This document shows, piece after piece, positions 1 to 9,845 of a stretch of 64,000 nt of DNA (positions within the stretch are counted from its first letter, which is position 1; each line of letters opens with the position of its first letter). The notes under the pieces are model-generated. The model saw only the letters and a list, made by a program, of their open reading frames with translations. It did no database searches and was not told the DNA's origin. A program made the position numbers and the translations under genes. Source of the DNA: Lachnospiraceae bacterium (GTDB lineage Bacteria; Bacillota; Clostridia; Lachnospirales; Lachnospiraceae); assembly GCA_022800815.1 (NCBI GenBank), contig JAAWRC010000006.1:1-64000 (forward strand). The letters are read 5' to 3'.

Positions 1-168
1 GAGACTGGAGGCCGTGGAAGAACGAGTGGAGGCGGTCGAGAGGAAGCTTGAGGCCGTCGAGGAGCGAATGGAAGCGGTCGAGAAGAGACTGGAGGCCGTG
101 GAAGAACGAGTGGAGGCGGTCGAGAGGAAGCTTGAGGCCGTCGAGGAGCGAATGGAAGCGGTCGAGAG
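1..168 (+). repeat. 84-bp tandem repeat, about 2 copies (28 aa = 4 heptads) inside the coiled-coil ORF
   Basis: 'gagactggaggccgtggaagaacgagtggaggcggtcgagaggaagcttgagg...' at position 1 recurs from position 85. Confidence 0.9.
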
Positions 169-529
169 GAAGCTTGAGGTCGTGGAAGAACGGACGGCAG
201 CGGTTGAAGAGCGGCTTGGAGCGGTTGAAGAGCGAGTTGAAGCAATCGAAAGGAGACTCGGGACGGTTGAATGTACATTGAAGAAGGCTGAGGAGGATTT
301 GGGGACGGTGAAACGGAAAGTGATCAATCTGGAACTGAATCTGGAAAACAGAACGGACCGCAATCTTCGGATACTGGCCGAGAACCATCTGAGCCTGATT
401 GAAAAGCTGGACGGAGTAGTCCTGATTGCTGAGAGAACACGACTTCAGGGGCTAGAGATATCAAATCTGCGGAGCAGAGTGGAATGTGTTGAGGAGAAGG
501 TTTTGAAATTGGAGGGGCAGAGCGCATAG
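2..529 (+). CDS. Coiled-coil heptad-repeat protein, 5' truncated by window edge
   Basis: The frame is open upstream of the listed start. The product is (L/V/M)EAVE(E/R)(R/K) heptads followed by a non-repetitive C-terminus. Confidence 0.6.
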   Translation, partial: RLEAVEERVEAVERKLEAVEERMEAVEKRLEAVEERVEAVERKLEAVEERMEAVERKLEVVEERTAAVEERLGAVEERVEAIERRLGTVECTLKKAEEDLGTVKRKVINLELNLENRTDRNLRILAENHLSLIEKLDGVVLIAERTRLQGLEISNLRSRVECVEEKVLKLEGQSA

Positions 530-545
530 TCTGCGTCCCTGGAAA

Positions 546-603
546 AGGCTCCTTTTTGATAAAAGTTCGAGTAGGACGATTTTTATCAAAAAGGAGCCTC
601 TTT
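546..603 (+). terminator. Rho-independent-type terminator after the coiled-coil ORF
   Basis: Perfect 19-bp stem AGGCTCCTTTTTGATAAAA / TTTTATCAAAAAGGAGCCT (546-564 / 581-599). Confidence 0.85.
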
Positions 604-732
604 ATGTTGGTGGACGGGGAACGGGGTCTGACGGATTCGTTTAAGGGATTGAGCCGTGGGGAAAAACGGGGTTGCGGAGCGGGGGGCGTCTATATTACAA
701 TAGAGTCATGACAAACGGTTGGGGAGGGGAAG

Positions 733-1389
733 ATGAGACAGAGCTATCTGGAAGCCTATCGGGGGGGAGAGGGAGAACTGGTGGATAAAAAATCCCGGTT
801 CATCGCCACGGTGTGCCCCGTGAAGCAGGAGGCGGAGGCAGTGGCCTTTATTGAGGAAATTAGGAAGAAATACTGGAATGCGAGCCACAACTGCACGGCG
901 TTTTGCATTGGTCGGGGAAATGAGCTGACCCGCTGCAGCGACGACGGGGAGCCTGGCGGGACGGCGGGGAGACCCATGCTGGACGTGCTTTTGGGAGAGG
1001 GGGTCCATAATGTATGCGTGGTGGTGACCCGCTATTTCGGCGGGACCCTCCTTGGGACGGGAGGACTGGTGAGAGCTTATTCCGGGGCGGTAAAGGAAGG
1101 GCTTAAGAACAGCGTCATTTTAAACAAACGACCGGGAAAGAAAGTATCGGTGACCTGTGATTACAATGGACTCGGGAAGCTTCAGTATATTGCCGGACAG
1201 ATGAAGCTTCCCGTTTTGGATACGGAATACACGGATCAGGTGGTCTCCAGGCTGATGCTCCCGGAAGAAGATGCGGACGCTTTTATGAAACGGCTGACGG
1301 AGGCCACGGGCGGAAAGGCTTTGATTGAGACGCTTGGGACTCCTTATTTCGCAGACAATGGGGGGAAGATTCTGCTGTTTGAGGAATGA
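733..1389 (+). CDS. yigZ: YigZ/YvyE (IMPACT) family protein
   Basis: KKSRFIA, NASHNCTAF, SDDGEPGGTAGRPML and VTRYFGGTLLGTGGLVRAY motifs; Shine-Dalgarno upstream. Confidence 0.92.
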   Translation: MRQSYLEAYRGGEGELVDKKSRFIATVCPVKQEAEAVAFIEEIRKKYWNASHNCTAFCIGRGNELTRCSDDGEPGGTAGRPMLDVLLGEGVHNVCVVVTRYFGGTLLGTGGLVRAYSGAVKEGLKNSVILNKRPGKKVSVTCDYNGLGKLQYIAGQMKLPVLDTEYTDQVVSRLMLPEEDADAFMKRLTEATGGKALIETLGTPYFADNGGKILLFEE

Positions 1390-1397
1390 TCACCGGC

Positions 1398-1432
1398 AAT
1401 CCCCGGTTTTCGGACGGCATCAGACGGGGATT
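1398..1432. terminator. Bidirectional terminator-like hairpin between convergent genes
   Basis: AATCCCCG ... CGGGGATT followed by TT, between convergent yigZ and SDR genes. Confidence 0.55.
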
Positions 1433-1445
1433 TTCATCGGTGGGG

Positions 1446-2177
<732 letters not shown>

Positions 2178-2337
2178 GGATGGCTCCTTTCTTGTGGGGG
2201 GATGCGCAAACCCCCGGAGGGATTTATCATTATAATACAGTATAACACGGACATGGGGCGGGGCGCCATGGCAAATTTACATGCAGGGGACGGATTATGG
2301 GGGTCTGCATGGAATATCAGAATGGAGGAGGATTTTT

Positions 2338-3375
2338 ATGGGGAAACAGAGGAAGCTTTCATCGGGACCGCTTCTTAATGAGCGGGGAGAGTTGTGTCAG
2401 GCAGGTTATGCCACGTCATTGATAAAGGAGTATGACAGGGATCGCATAAAGGGTGGGGCCTTGCGGATCAAGGAGTGGGATTATTACCTGATTCACAATG
2501 ACAGGTACGGAGTGGCGCTTACCTTGGATGACAATTCCTACATGGGGCTCGTGAGCATTTCATTTTTGGATTTTGAACGGAGGAAGGAGCACACGACCAG
2601 TCCGATGACGATTTTTCCCATGGGGAAAACAAGGTTTCCGAATACCTCGGCGGAGGGGGACGTGTCGCTGAATAAGAAAAATATGAAGATGTCCTTCTGC
2701 CATAAAGACGGGAAACGGATCTTGGACGGAGAGATCAGGCGGTTTGAGAACGGCCTGCCCATCCGGGTTCACTTTGAGCTGACGGGGGAGCCGGAGGACA
2801 GCATGGTCATCGCCACGCCCTTTCCGGAGAAAAAGACGGCCTTCTATTATAATCAGAAGATTGTCGGAATGCGGGCCAGCGGAAAGGCGGAGTATGCCGG
2901 GAGGGTCTATGAATTCAGGGAGGAGGATAGCTTCGCCCTCCTGGACTGGGGCAGGGGCGTCTGGACCTATGACAACACCTGGTACTGGAGCGCAGCCATG
3001 GGGATGAACGGCGGGGAGACGTTTGGTTTTAACCTGGGCTATGGCTTCGGCGACACCTCGGCAGCCACGGAAAACATGCTGTTTTATAAGGGGAAGGCCC
3101 ACAAGCTGGAGGATGTCCGCTTCCTGATTCCCGGTGAGGACGGGGGACGGATCGATTACCTGAAACCCTGGACCTTCACTTCTTCCGACGGGAGGCTGGA
3201 GCTTTCCTTTACACCGATTTTGGACCGAAAGGCCTATACCTCGGCCGGAGTCATCTTAAGCGACCAGCATCAGGTGTTCGGTTACTTCGACGGAACGGCG
3301 ATTCTCGATGACGGGACAAGGCTTTCCGTGGAGCATATGCTGGGCTTTGCCGAGAAGGTCCGCAACAAATGGTGA
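2338..3375 (+). CDS. DUF2804 domain-containing protein
   Basis: Family-like sequence (SISFLDFERRK, GRGVWTYDNTWYWSAAMG); start placed at 2338 after a GGAGG-type SD. Confidence 0.8.
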   Translation: MGKQRKLSSGPLLNERGELCQAGYATSLIKEYDRDRIKGGALRIKEWDYYLIHNDRYGVALTLDDNSYMGLVSISFLDFERRKEHTTSPMTIFPMGKTRFPNTSAEGDVSLNKKNMKMSFCHKDGKRILDGEIRRFENGLPIRVHFELTGEPEDSMVIATPFPEKKTAFYYNQKIVGMRASGKAEYAGRVYEFREEDSFALLDWGRGVWTYDNTWYWSAAMGMNGGETFGFNLGYGFGDTSAATENMLFYKGKAHKLEDVRFLIPGEDGGRIDYLKPWTFTSSDGRLELSFTPILDRKAYTSAGVILSDQHQVFGYFDGTAILDDGTRLSVEHMLGFAEKVRNKW

Positions 3376-4239
3376 TCATCTTTCCCACCGCCCGGAGGCT
3401 CCGCAGGGGAGGACGAGCCCGGTTTCCGTGACGGGAAGCCCTACCTCGCCGGAAGTGATGCGGCCGCCCCGCTTTTTCAGGGCCACTCCCAGCATGTAGG
3501 AGAGGACGGCGGGGGCCAGCCCGGTGGTGTAGGAATTGATCAGGAAGAACAAAGGCTCCGCAGTTAAAAGTTCTGCGCAGAGCGTGACCAGGGGGAAAAT
3601 GCTCTCCTCAATCTTCCAGATTTCCCCTTTTGGTCCGCGGCCGTAGGAGGGGGGATCCATGACGATGCCGTCATAACGGTTCCCGCGGCGGAGTTCCCGT
3701 TCTGCAAATTTTACGCAGTCGTCCACGATCCAGCGAATGGGAGCTTCCGAAAGGCCGGAGGCGACGGCATTTTCCCTGGCCCAGGTCACCATGCCCTTGG
3801 AGGCGTCCACGTGGGTCACCTGCGCTCCTGCGCAGGCGGCGGCCAGGGTGGCCCCTCCGGTGTAGGCGAACAGGTTCAGGACTTTCACGGGGCGGCCGGC
3901 TCTTCTGATCAGGGAAGAGAACCAGTCCCAGTTCACGGCCTGCTCCGGAAAAAGTCCGGTGTGCTTGAAGCTGAAGGGTTTTAAACGGAAGGTCAGGCCC
4001 AGGGGCTCATAGCCGATGGACCACTGCTTTGGCAGATCGAAAAACTCCCACTCTCCTCCGCCCTTTTTACTTCTGTGGTAGTGGCCGTTCTTCCGGCTCC
4101 ATCCCCGATGGTTTTTGGGAGTGTCCCAGATGACCTGGGGATCGGGGCGCACCAGCAGGTAGTCTCCCCACCGTTCCAGCTTTTCTCCTTTTGACGTATC
4201 AATGATTTCATAATCGTTCCAACGGTCTGCAATCCACAT
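3376..4239 (-). CDS. Class I SAM-dependent methyltransferase (RlmI/RlmK-like)
   Basis: VLNLFAYTGGATLAAACAGA SAM motif, DPPSYGRG catalytic motif; start after an AAAGGA site. Confidence 0.82.
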   Translation of the reverse strand: MWIADRWNDYEIIDTSKGEKLERWGDYLLVRPDPQVIWDTPKNHRGWSRKNGHYHRSKKGGGEWEFFDLPKQWSIGYEPLGLTFRLKPFSFKHTGLFPEQAVNWDWFSSLIRRAGRPVKVLNLFAYTGGATLAAACAGAQVTHVDASKGMVTWARENAVASGLSEAPIRWIVDDCVKFAERELRRGNRYDGIVMDPPSYGRGPKGEIWKIEESIFPLVTLCAELLTAEPLFFLINSYTTGLAPAVLSYMLGVALKKRGGRITSGEVGLPVTETGLVLPCGASGRWER

Positions 4240-4471
4240 GGCATGTCCTTTCAGAGATGGCGTTCCGCAGTCTGAGACAACGGCTGCGAATTCATGGCGT
4301 TTCTGCTCACTGAGCCCATTATATAGAGTTTCACCGGCCCCGTCAATGAGCAATATGACATACGGGAAAGCGGCATATGGGAAAATATAACATCGTATAG
4401 GAAAACGGAAAAAGATATGTTATACTGAGAAAAGCGAAATAGCAAGACTGTGATTTTACGGAGCGATTAAG

Positions 4472-5053
4472 ATGACGGACGAGAAAAAGATGCAGATCGA
4501 GGAACGGCTTTTGGAACTTCCGCTGGCTCAGTATGCCTGGATTCGGACGGAGGAGCTTACCTTTTTGGAGCGGGTGCGCTATATTTGCGAGACGGAGTGC
4601 CCCAGGTACGGAACCTCCTGGGCCTGTCCGCCCGCCGTGGGGACGGTGGAGGAGTGCCGGGAGAAATGCCTTTCCTACGAGGAGGGATTCTTGTTTACCA
4701 CCTTCTCCGAGGTGGCGGATATTGCGGATCTGGAGCAGACGCTTGCCTATCGGGCGGGCCACGAGGAGACCACGAGACGGGTGAGGGACATTTTTAAGGA
4801 GCGGGGACTTGAAGTCATGGCCTTGTCCACGGAGTCCTGCGCCGTCTGCGAGACCTGCGCATACCCGGAGGAGTTCTGCCGCCATCCGGAGAAAATGTTT
4901 CCCTGCGTGGAGAGCTACGGGATCCTGGTGACGGAACTGGCGGAGAAATGCGACATTGAGTTTATGTATGGCGGCAACGTGGTGACCTGGTTCAGTCTCC
5001 TGTTTTTCAGGGAAAATCCCGGTGGCCCTGTCGCCCTGGGAGGGATGCCGTGA
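4472..5053 (+). CDS. DUF2284 predicted metal-binding protein
   Basis: Cys-rich pattern CPRYGTSWACPPAVG ... CAVCETCAYPEEFCRHPEKMFPCVES. Confidence 0.85.
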   Translation: MTDEKKMQIEERLLELPLAQYAWIRTEELTFLERVRYICETECPRYGTSWACPPAVGTVEECREKCLSYEEGFLFTTFSEVADIADLEQTLAYRAGHEETTRRVRDIFKERGLEVMALSTESCAVCETCAYPEEFCRHPEKMFPCVESYGILVTELAEKCDIEFMYGGNVVTWFSLLFFRENPGGPVALGGMP

Positions 5054-6117
5054 AAAAATATTTTAAAATCGGTCTGGATGTGGATGATATCCTTTTTTCC
5101 TGCAATGAGTATGCGGTGACCCTTGCCAATGCGGAGTACGGATTTTCCCCGCCCATGACGGTGGAGGAGGTCCGGTCCTGGGGCGAGACGGGGCGGCGGA
5201 CCGACGTGCTGCTTGGGTATTACGGGAGGGAGGAGTTCGTGCGGAATCAGCCCCTGCTTCCGGGAGCGGTGGAATTCGTGAGGGAGCTTTCCAGGCGGGC
5301 GGAGGTGTTCTTCATCACGGCCCTGCCGACCCATCTGATGGGAATCCGGGCGGAAAGGCTTAAGGAGGCTTTTCCCATGGTGCCTGAGAAGAATATTATC
5401 ATGGGATTTCGGAAGGAGCTGATGAATGTGGACATGCTCCTGGACGACGGCGGCCACAACATTTCCGCTTCCGGCTCGGCTTACCCGGTGCTGATGCGAA
5501 AGCCATGGAACCGCCATATGACGGGGTGCATTTCGGTGAATAATTATGAAGAGTTTTTGACTTTTCTTGATATTTTGATGAATCCGGCGTCCTATCAGTG
5601 GGAAGCGGAGGCGGGAAGCCGGGTCATTGCCCTCATCGGGCCCTCCGGTTCGGGGAAAACACAGATTATGGAGGAGTTGATCAGAAGCGGGAGCGCCTTT
5701 CGGGCGAAATCCTATACCACCCGCAGCCCAAAGGGCGGTGAGGGGGCGGACGCCTATCATTTCGTCACGCCGGAGGAATTCGGACGGCTGGAGCGAGCGG
5801 GGGCCTTTTTCGAGACGACGCGCTATGCGGAAAACAGCTATGGAAGTATGTTGAAGGATATTGAAGATATTTTGGAACAGGGAATTGATGCGGTGATGGC
5901 CGTGGACATCTGCGGTGGAATCGCCCTCAAGCGGGCCTTTGGAAAGCGGGCGCTCCTTGCCTTCACGGAGAGGCCGAAGGAGGATCTGATTGCGGCAGTT
6001 CTTGACCGGAAGTGTTCAAAGGAGGAGAAGGTCAAGCGGCTCTTGTCCCTGGATACGGAGCTTCGCAATGAGGAATTCTGTGACAGGACCATCCATGGCG
6101 CAGGGGAGCTTTTGTGA
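5050..6117 (+). CDS. Fusion protein: HAD-like 5'-nucleotidase domain + guanylate kinase-like domain
   Basis: N-terminal LDVDDILF...FITALPTH...DMLLDDGGHN (NT5C/HAD-like); C-terminal ALIGPSGSGKTQIMEEL...SYTTRSPKGGE...DAYHFVTPEEF (guanylate kinase-like). One uninterrupted frame, GTG start overlapping the upstream stop. Confidence 0.85.
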   Translation: MKKYFKIGLDVDDILFSCNEYAVTLANAEYGFSPPMTVEEVRSWGETGRRTDVLLGYYGREEFVRNQPLLPGAVEFVRELSRRAEVFFITALPTHLMGIRAERLKEAFPMVPEKNIIMGFRKELMNVDMLLDDGGHNISASGSAYPVLMRKPWNRHMTGCISVNNYEEFLTFLDILMNPASYQWEAEAGSRVIALIGPSGSGKTQIMEELIRSGSAFRAKSYTTRSPKGGEGADAYHFVTPEEFGRLERAGAFFETTRYAENSYGSMLKDIEDILEQGIDAVMAVDICGGIALKRAFGKRALLAFTERPKEDLIAAVLDRKCSKEEKVKRLLSLDTELRNEEFCDRTIHGAGELL

Positions 6118-6224
6118 GGCGGGTTCTGCGTTTCCATGCGGCCAAAGGTCGGTCGGCAGACTCCATGGGGAGACGACGGGTGTCGTCTGCTATAGAAATA
6201 TATTATAAAGAAAGAGAGAGCGAT

Positions 6225-7286
6225 ATGGCAAACAGGAATGGAAAATGCCCGAAGTGTGGTGGAGAGCTGAGTATTCCGGAGGAGCTTGCAAAGTTTTCCT
6301 GTATGTACTGCGGTGCGGTGTTGACCCAGGAGGAGCTGGTCATTATCCAGGAAAAGAAGGAGAAGAATCCGCTGGGGGAGATACTCCAGAAGCTTTATGA
6401 AAATGGGGACGAGAAGGCGGAGGATCTGATTGACCAGATGCTGGAACTGGATCAGTACGATGCGAAGGCAAATGAGATTTACGCCAGACTTCATTTCAAT
6501 GAGATTATTTTTGAACATCTGGACGTGATGGAGCGTTTCAGCCGTTCGGAATATGCGGCCTGTTTTGAAAGTTACAAGAGACAGTGTCACCCGGTACTGG
6601 AGACCGTGGATCGATATGCCATGGTTTCGGAGGACAAAGGGGAGCCCTTGATGCACGAGCTGGCGGCGGCTCTGGTAAAGGCCCTCGACGAGGCCGTGGC
6701 AGCCGATGCCTCCCTCCGGTCGAAGAATGCCCGTGCCATGAAGCTGGACCAGTATAAAATGATTCTTGCAGTTTATGCCATTCCCATGGTACAGGAGCAG
6801 AAATTGTCCATTGGCGGACGGTTGGCAGACATTCTGGTGGAGGAATGGATTTCGGCCCATCCGAAATCCAAGATCGCCAAGGGAAACTATCAGGATATGG
6901 TGGTCGGCTTTAAAAAGGGAAAGATGTGCTTTATCACGACGGCAGTCTGCGAGTCCTTCGGAAAGCCCGACGACTGTTATGAGCTTACCTGTTTCCGGGA
7001 CTTTCGGGACAACCACATGCTACGGACGAAAGAGGGACGTGCCCTGGTGGAGGAGTATTATGAGATTGCCCCGGGGATCGTCACCTGTATCAATCTGGGG
7101 GGAGATGGGGCTGGCATCTACGAAGACATCTGGAAGAAATGGCTTTCTCCCTGTCTCTCGGACATCGAGGCCGGAAGGACGGAGGCCTGCGGCAGGAGGT
7201 ATCAGGAGATGGTGGAGAGCCTGAAGGGAAGGTATCTTTACGGAAAAATAGTAAAAAGTGAGAGCGAGCGGCTTTTCCGGATGTAA
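6225..7286 (+). CDS. Zinc-ribbon protein with C-terminal CFI-box motif
   Basis: CPKCGG...CMYCG ribbon; KMCFITTAVCESFGKPDDCYELTCFRDFRDNHM resembles CFI-box-CTERM. Confidence 0.75.
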   Translation: MANRNGKCPKCGGELSIPEELAKFSCMYCGAVLTQEELVIIQEKKEKNPLGEILQKLYENGDEKAEDLIDQMLELDQYDAKANEIYARLHFNEIIFEHLDVMERFSRSEYAACFESYKRQCHPVLETVDRYAMVSEDKGEPLMHELAAALVKALDEAVAADASLRSKNARAMKLDQYKMILAVYAIPMVQEQKLSIGGRLADILVEEWISAHPKSKIAKGNYQDMVVGFKKGKMCFITTAVCESFGKPDDCYELTCFRDFRDNHMLRTKEGRALVEEYYEIAPGIVTCINLGGDGAGIYEDIWKKWLSPCLSDIEAGRTEACGRRYQEMVESLKGRYLYGKIVKSESERLFRM

Positions 7287-7390
7287 AAGGTTTCTCTGTT
7301 TTAATTTTTCCAGACTCCAGAAGAAAAAATATTAATATATTTGAAAGATTGAAGAAAAAGTAGAAAAAATCAATAAGATAGTTCATAGCT

Positions 7391-7455
7391 AAAAACGCCA
7401 TGGAATGAGAAAATACCCACAGGGGTAATAATATATTCATTCCATGGCGTTTTTT
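7391..7455 (+). terminator. Strong hairpin terminator
   Basis: 18-bp stem AAAAACGCCATGGAATGA / TCATTCCATGGCGTTTTT followed by T (7391-7408 / 7437-7454). Confidence 0.85.
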
Positions 7456-7630
7456 AATATACAGGCCTGTGCAAAGGAAATATGCCGCCGGGGACCTTCC
7501 GAGGAGTTCTGGTTTTAGAAAAAATCGATTTTGGGCGCAGATTTTTCAGAAGGAAAACGGGCCGGGGATAATGACAATTTTCTCTTTTTATGGTACACTC
7601 GAAATGAGAACGGCCCGGAGGAACGCCAGC

Positions 7631-9778
7631 ATGAACAATCAAAAACTTGGACATCATTTAATCGAATCACTGCTGTCTTTACTGAACAACCTGGAACGAA
7701 ACGGCATGGATATTTACCGACTCATGGAGAGCCGGGACGAATTTCCCTCCTTTGCGGATTCAAGGGAGCTTCAGACGGCCTGGGAGATCATTCTCTTCAT
7801 GGACGAGATGCCCGGCGGCTTTCTCATTTACCAGGCGGGCGGGGAGGAGCGGATTCTGTACGCCAACATGGCGCTGGTCCGGATCTTCCGGTGCGACACC
7901 AGGGAGGAGTTCCGGAGACTCACCGGGAATACCTTCCGGGGAATGGTCCATCCGGAGGATCTTTTGGCCGTGGAGGAAAGTATTGCGGAGCAGATACGCA
8001 TCAGCCAGTATGATCTGGACTATGTGGAGTACCGGATCCTGACAAAGGACGGCGAGGTATGCTGGATCGAGGATTACGGCCACTTTGTACATACCAGCTC
8101 CGTGGGGGGCGTCTTCTACGTGTTTTTGGGCGACGCCACGGAGAAGAAAAAGGAGCATCTGCGCCGCCTGGAGGTGATTGAGGGACTTGGCATCCACTAT
8201 GAGTCCATCCTCTACATAAACCTGGATGCGGACAGCATTCTGCCCTATCGTCTGAGCGGCCGGATCAGCCGGTGGTTTGACGCCTCCGATCATTCCCGCC
8301 GTTTTTCTTCCTATATGTCGGAATACATTCGCACCTGGGTCGTCCCGGAAGAGCGGGACTCTGTGGGCAGGGCCACGTCCCCGGAGCACATTCGAAAAAA
8401 ACTGTCCGAAAACCGGACCTATTATATCAATTACCGGATCTGCGGCGGCGGGGCGGAGCAGTACATGCAGCTTCGCATCGTCAACGTGGGAAAGAACGGG
8501 GGCGTCTCCCAGATTGTTTTTGGCTGCCGCAGGATCGACGACGAGATTCGGCGGGAGATGGAGCAGAACCAGATTCTGGAGGACGCACTGGGCAATGCGA
8601 ACCTGGCCATCACGGCCAAGAACGCCTTTTTATCCAACATGTCCCACGACATGCGGACCCCCCTGAACGCCATTTTCGGCTATGCGGCCCTGGCAAGACA
8701 GAATTTTTCCAAGCCGGAAACCGCCCTGGGCTGCCTCGACCGCATCGAGGCGGCTTCCAGGCAGCTTCTGGACCTGATCGACAAAGTGCTGGAGATTTCC
8801 TGGAGCGAGGCCAACGACACTCCCGTCCTGGAGGAGGCGTGCAGCCTGTCCGGGCTGATCCAGGAGGTCGAGAAGACCATGCTGCGCCAGGCGCTGGACA
8901 AGGGTGTCCATCTTTCGGCGGATGACTCGGGCCTTGGGCATGCCGACGTGTTTTGCGACCGGGGAAAGCTCCGGCAGATCCTTTTATATCTTGTGGACAA
9001 CGCGGTCACCTACACTCCGGAGGACGGACATGTGACCCTCGCCCTCACGGAGCCGGAACAGCTCCCCAACGAATATGCCGTCTACCGGTTTACGGTGACG
9101 GACACGGGAATCGGCATCGGAAAGGACTTCCTGGGACATATTTTCGAGCCCTTTGAGCGGGAGAAGAACACCACCTTCAGCGGAGTCCACGGCTCCGGCC
9201 TGGGGCTTACCATCGCCAGGAACATGGTCGTCCGAATGGGAGGGACCATCGAGGTGGAGAGCAACCCGGGCCAGGGCAGCACCTTCACCGTCACCCTCCG
9301 CCTCCGCACCCGGAATCGGCCGAAGGACACCGTCTGCGAACCGGCGGTGACACTGGAACAGCTTCTCGGTCGCACCATTCTCCTGGTGGAGGACAACGCC
9401 CTCAACATGGAGATTGAGACCGACCTTCTGACGGAGCTGGGCTTTGTCATCGAGCCCGCCGAGAACGGACGGGCGGCCGTGGAAAAGCTGAGCGCCGCCG
9501 GGCCGGGGGACTATCTTCTCGTCCTCATGGACATTCAGATGCCGGTCATGGACGGGCTTGCGGCCGCCAGGGCCATCCGTACCCTCCCGGACCCCGTCCT
9601 GTCCCGGATTCCCATCATCGCCCTCTCCGCCAACGCCTTCGAGAGCGACAGGAGAAAGTCCATTGAGAGCGGCATGGATGCCCATCTGACCAAGCCCCTG
9701 GACGTTCTGCAGCTTCTGGAGACCGTCGTGGGCGTCATCCAAAAGCGTCGGCCTGATTGCCCGGGAGAACTCGAATGA
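7631..9778 (+). CDS. Hybrid sensor histidine kinase (PAS - HisKA - HATPase - REC)
   Basis: MSHDMRTPLNAIFGYA H-box, DTGIGIG and GSGLGLTIAR ATPase boxes, VLMDIQMPVMDGLAAARAIR receiver. GGAGG 10 nt upstream of the ATG. Confidence 0.9.
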   Translation: MNNQKLGHHLIESLLSLLNNLERNGMDIYRLMESRDEFPSFADSRELQTAWEIILFMDEMPGGFLIYQAGGEERILYANMALVRIFRCDTREEFRRLTGNTFRGMVHPEDLLAVEESIAEQIRISQYDLDYVEYRILTKDGEVCWIEDYGHFVHTSSVGGVFYVFLGDATEKKKEHLRRLEVIEGLGIHYESILYINLDADSILPYRLSGRISRWFDASDHSRRFSSYMSEYIRTWVVPEERDSVGRATSPEHIRKKLSENRTYYINYRICGGGAEQYMQLRIVNVGKNGGVSQIVFGCRRIDDEIRREMEQNQILEDALGNANLAITAKNAFLSNMSHDMRTPLNAIFGYAALARQNFSKPETALGCLDRIEAASRQLLDLIDKVLEISWSEANDTPVLEEACSLSGLIQEVEKTMLRQALDKGVHLSADDSGLGHADVFCDRGKLRQILLYLVDNAVTYTPEDGHVTLALTEPEQLPNEYAVYRFTVTDTGIGIGKDFLGHIFEPFEREKNTTFSGVHGSGLGLTIARNMVVRMGGTIEVESNPGQGSTFTVTLRLRTRNRPKDTVCEPAVTLEQLLGRTILLVEDNALNMEIETDLLTELGFVIEPAENGRAAVEKLSAAGPGDYLLVLMDIQMPVMDGLAAARAIRTLPDPVLSRIPIIALSANAFESDRRKSIESGMDAHLTKPLDVLQLLETVVGVIQKRRPDCPGELE

Positions 9779-9845
9779 AATGCGGCTTGAATAACAGGGG
9801 TAAGTATGGTAAATTGATAGTATGATTATAGAAGGAGTTACACGG

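Noticed and set aside
48-281. 77-aa + frame ORF inside the coiled-coil ORF
   Set aside because: Alternate frame of the same 84-bp repeat, only superficially repetitive.
5838-7016. 392-aa minus-strand ORF across the HAD-GMK and CFI-box genes
   Set aside because: Antisense to two supported CDSs and no domain recognised.
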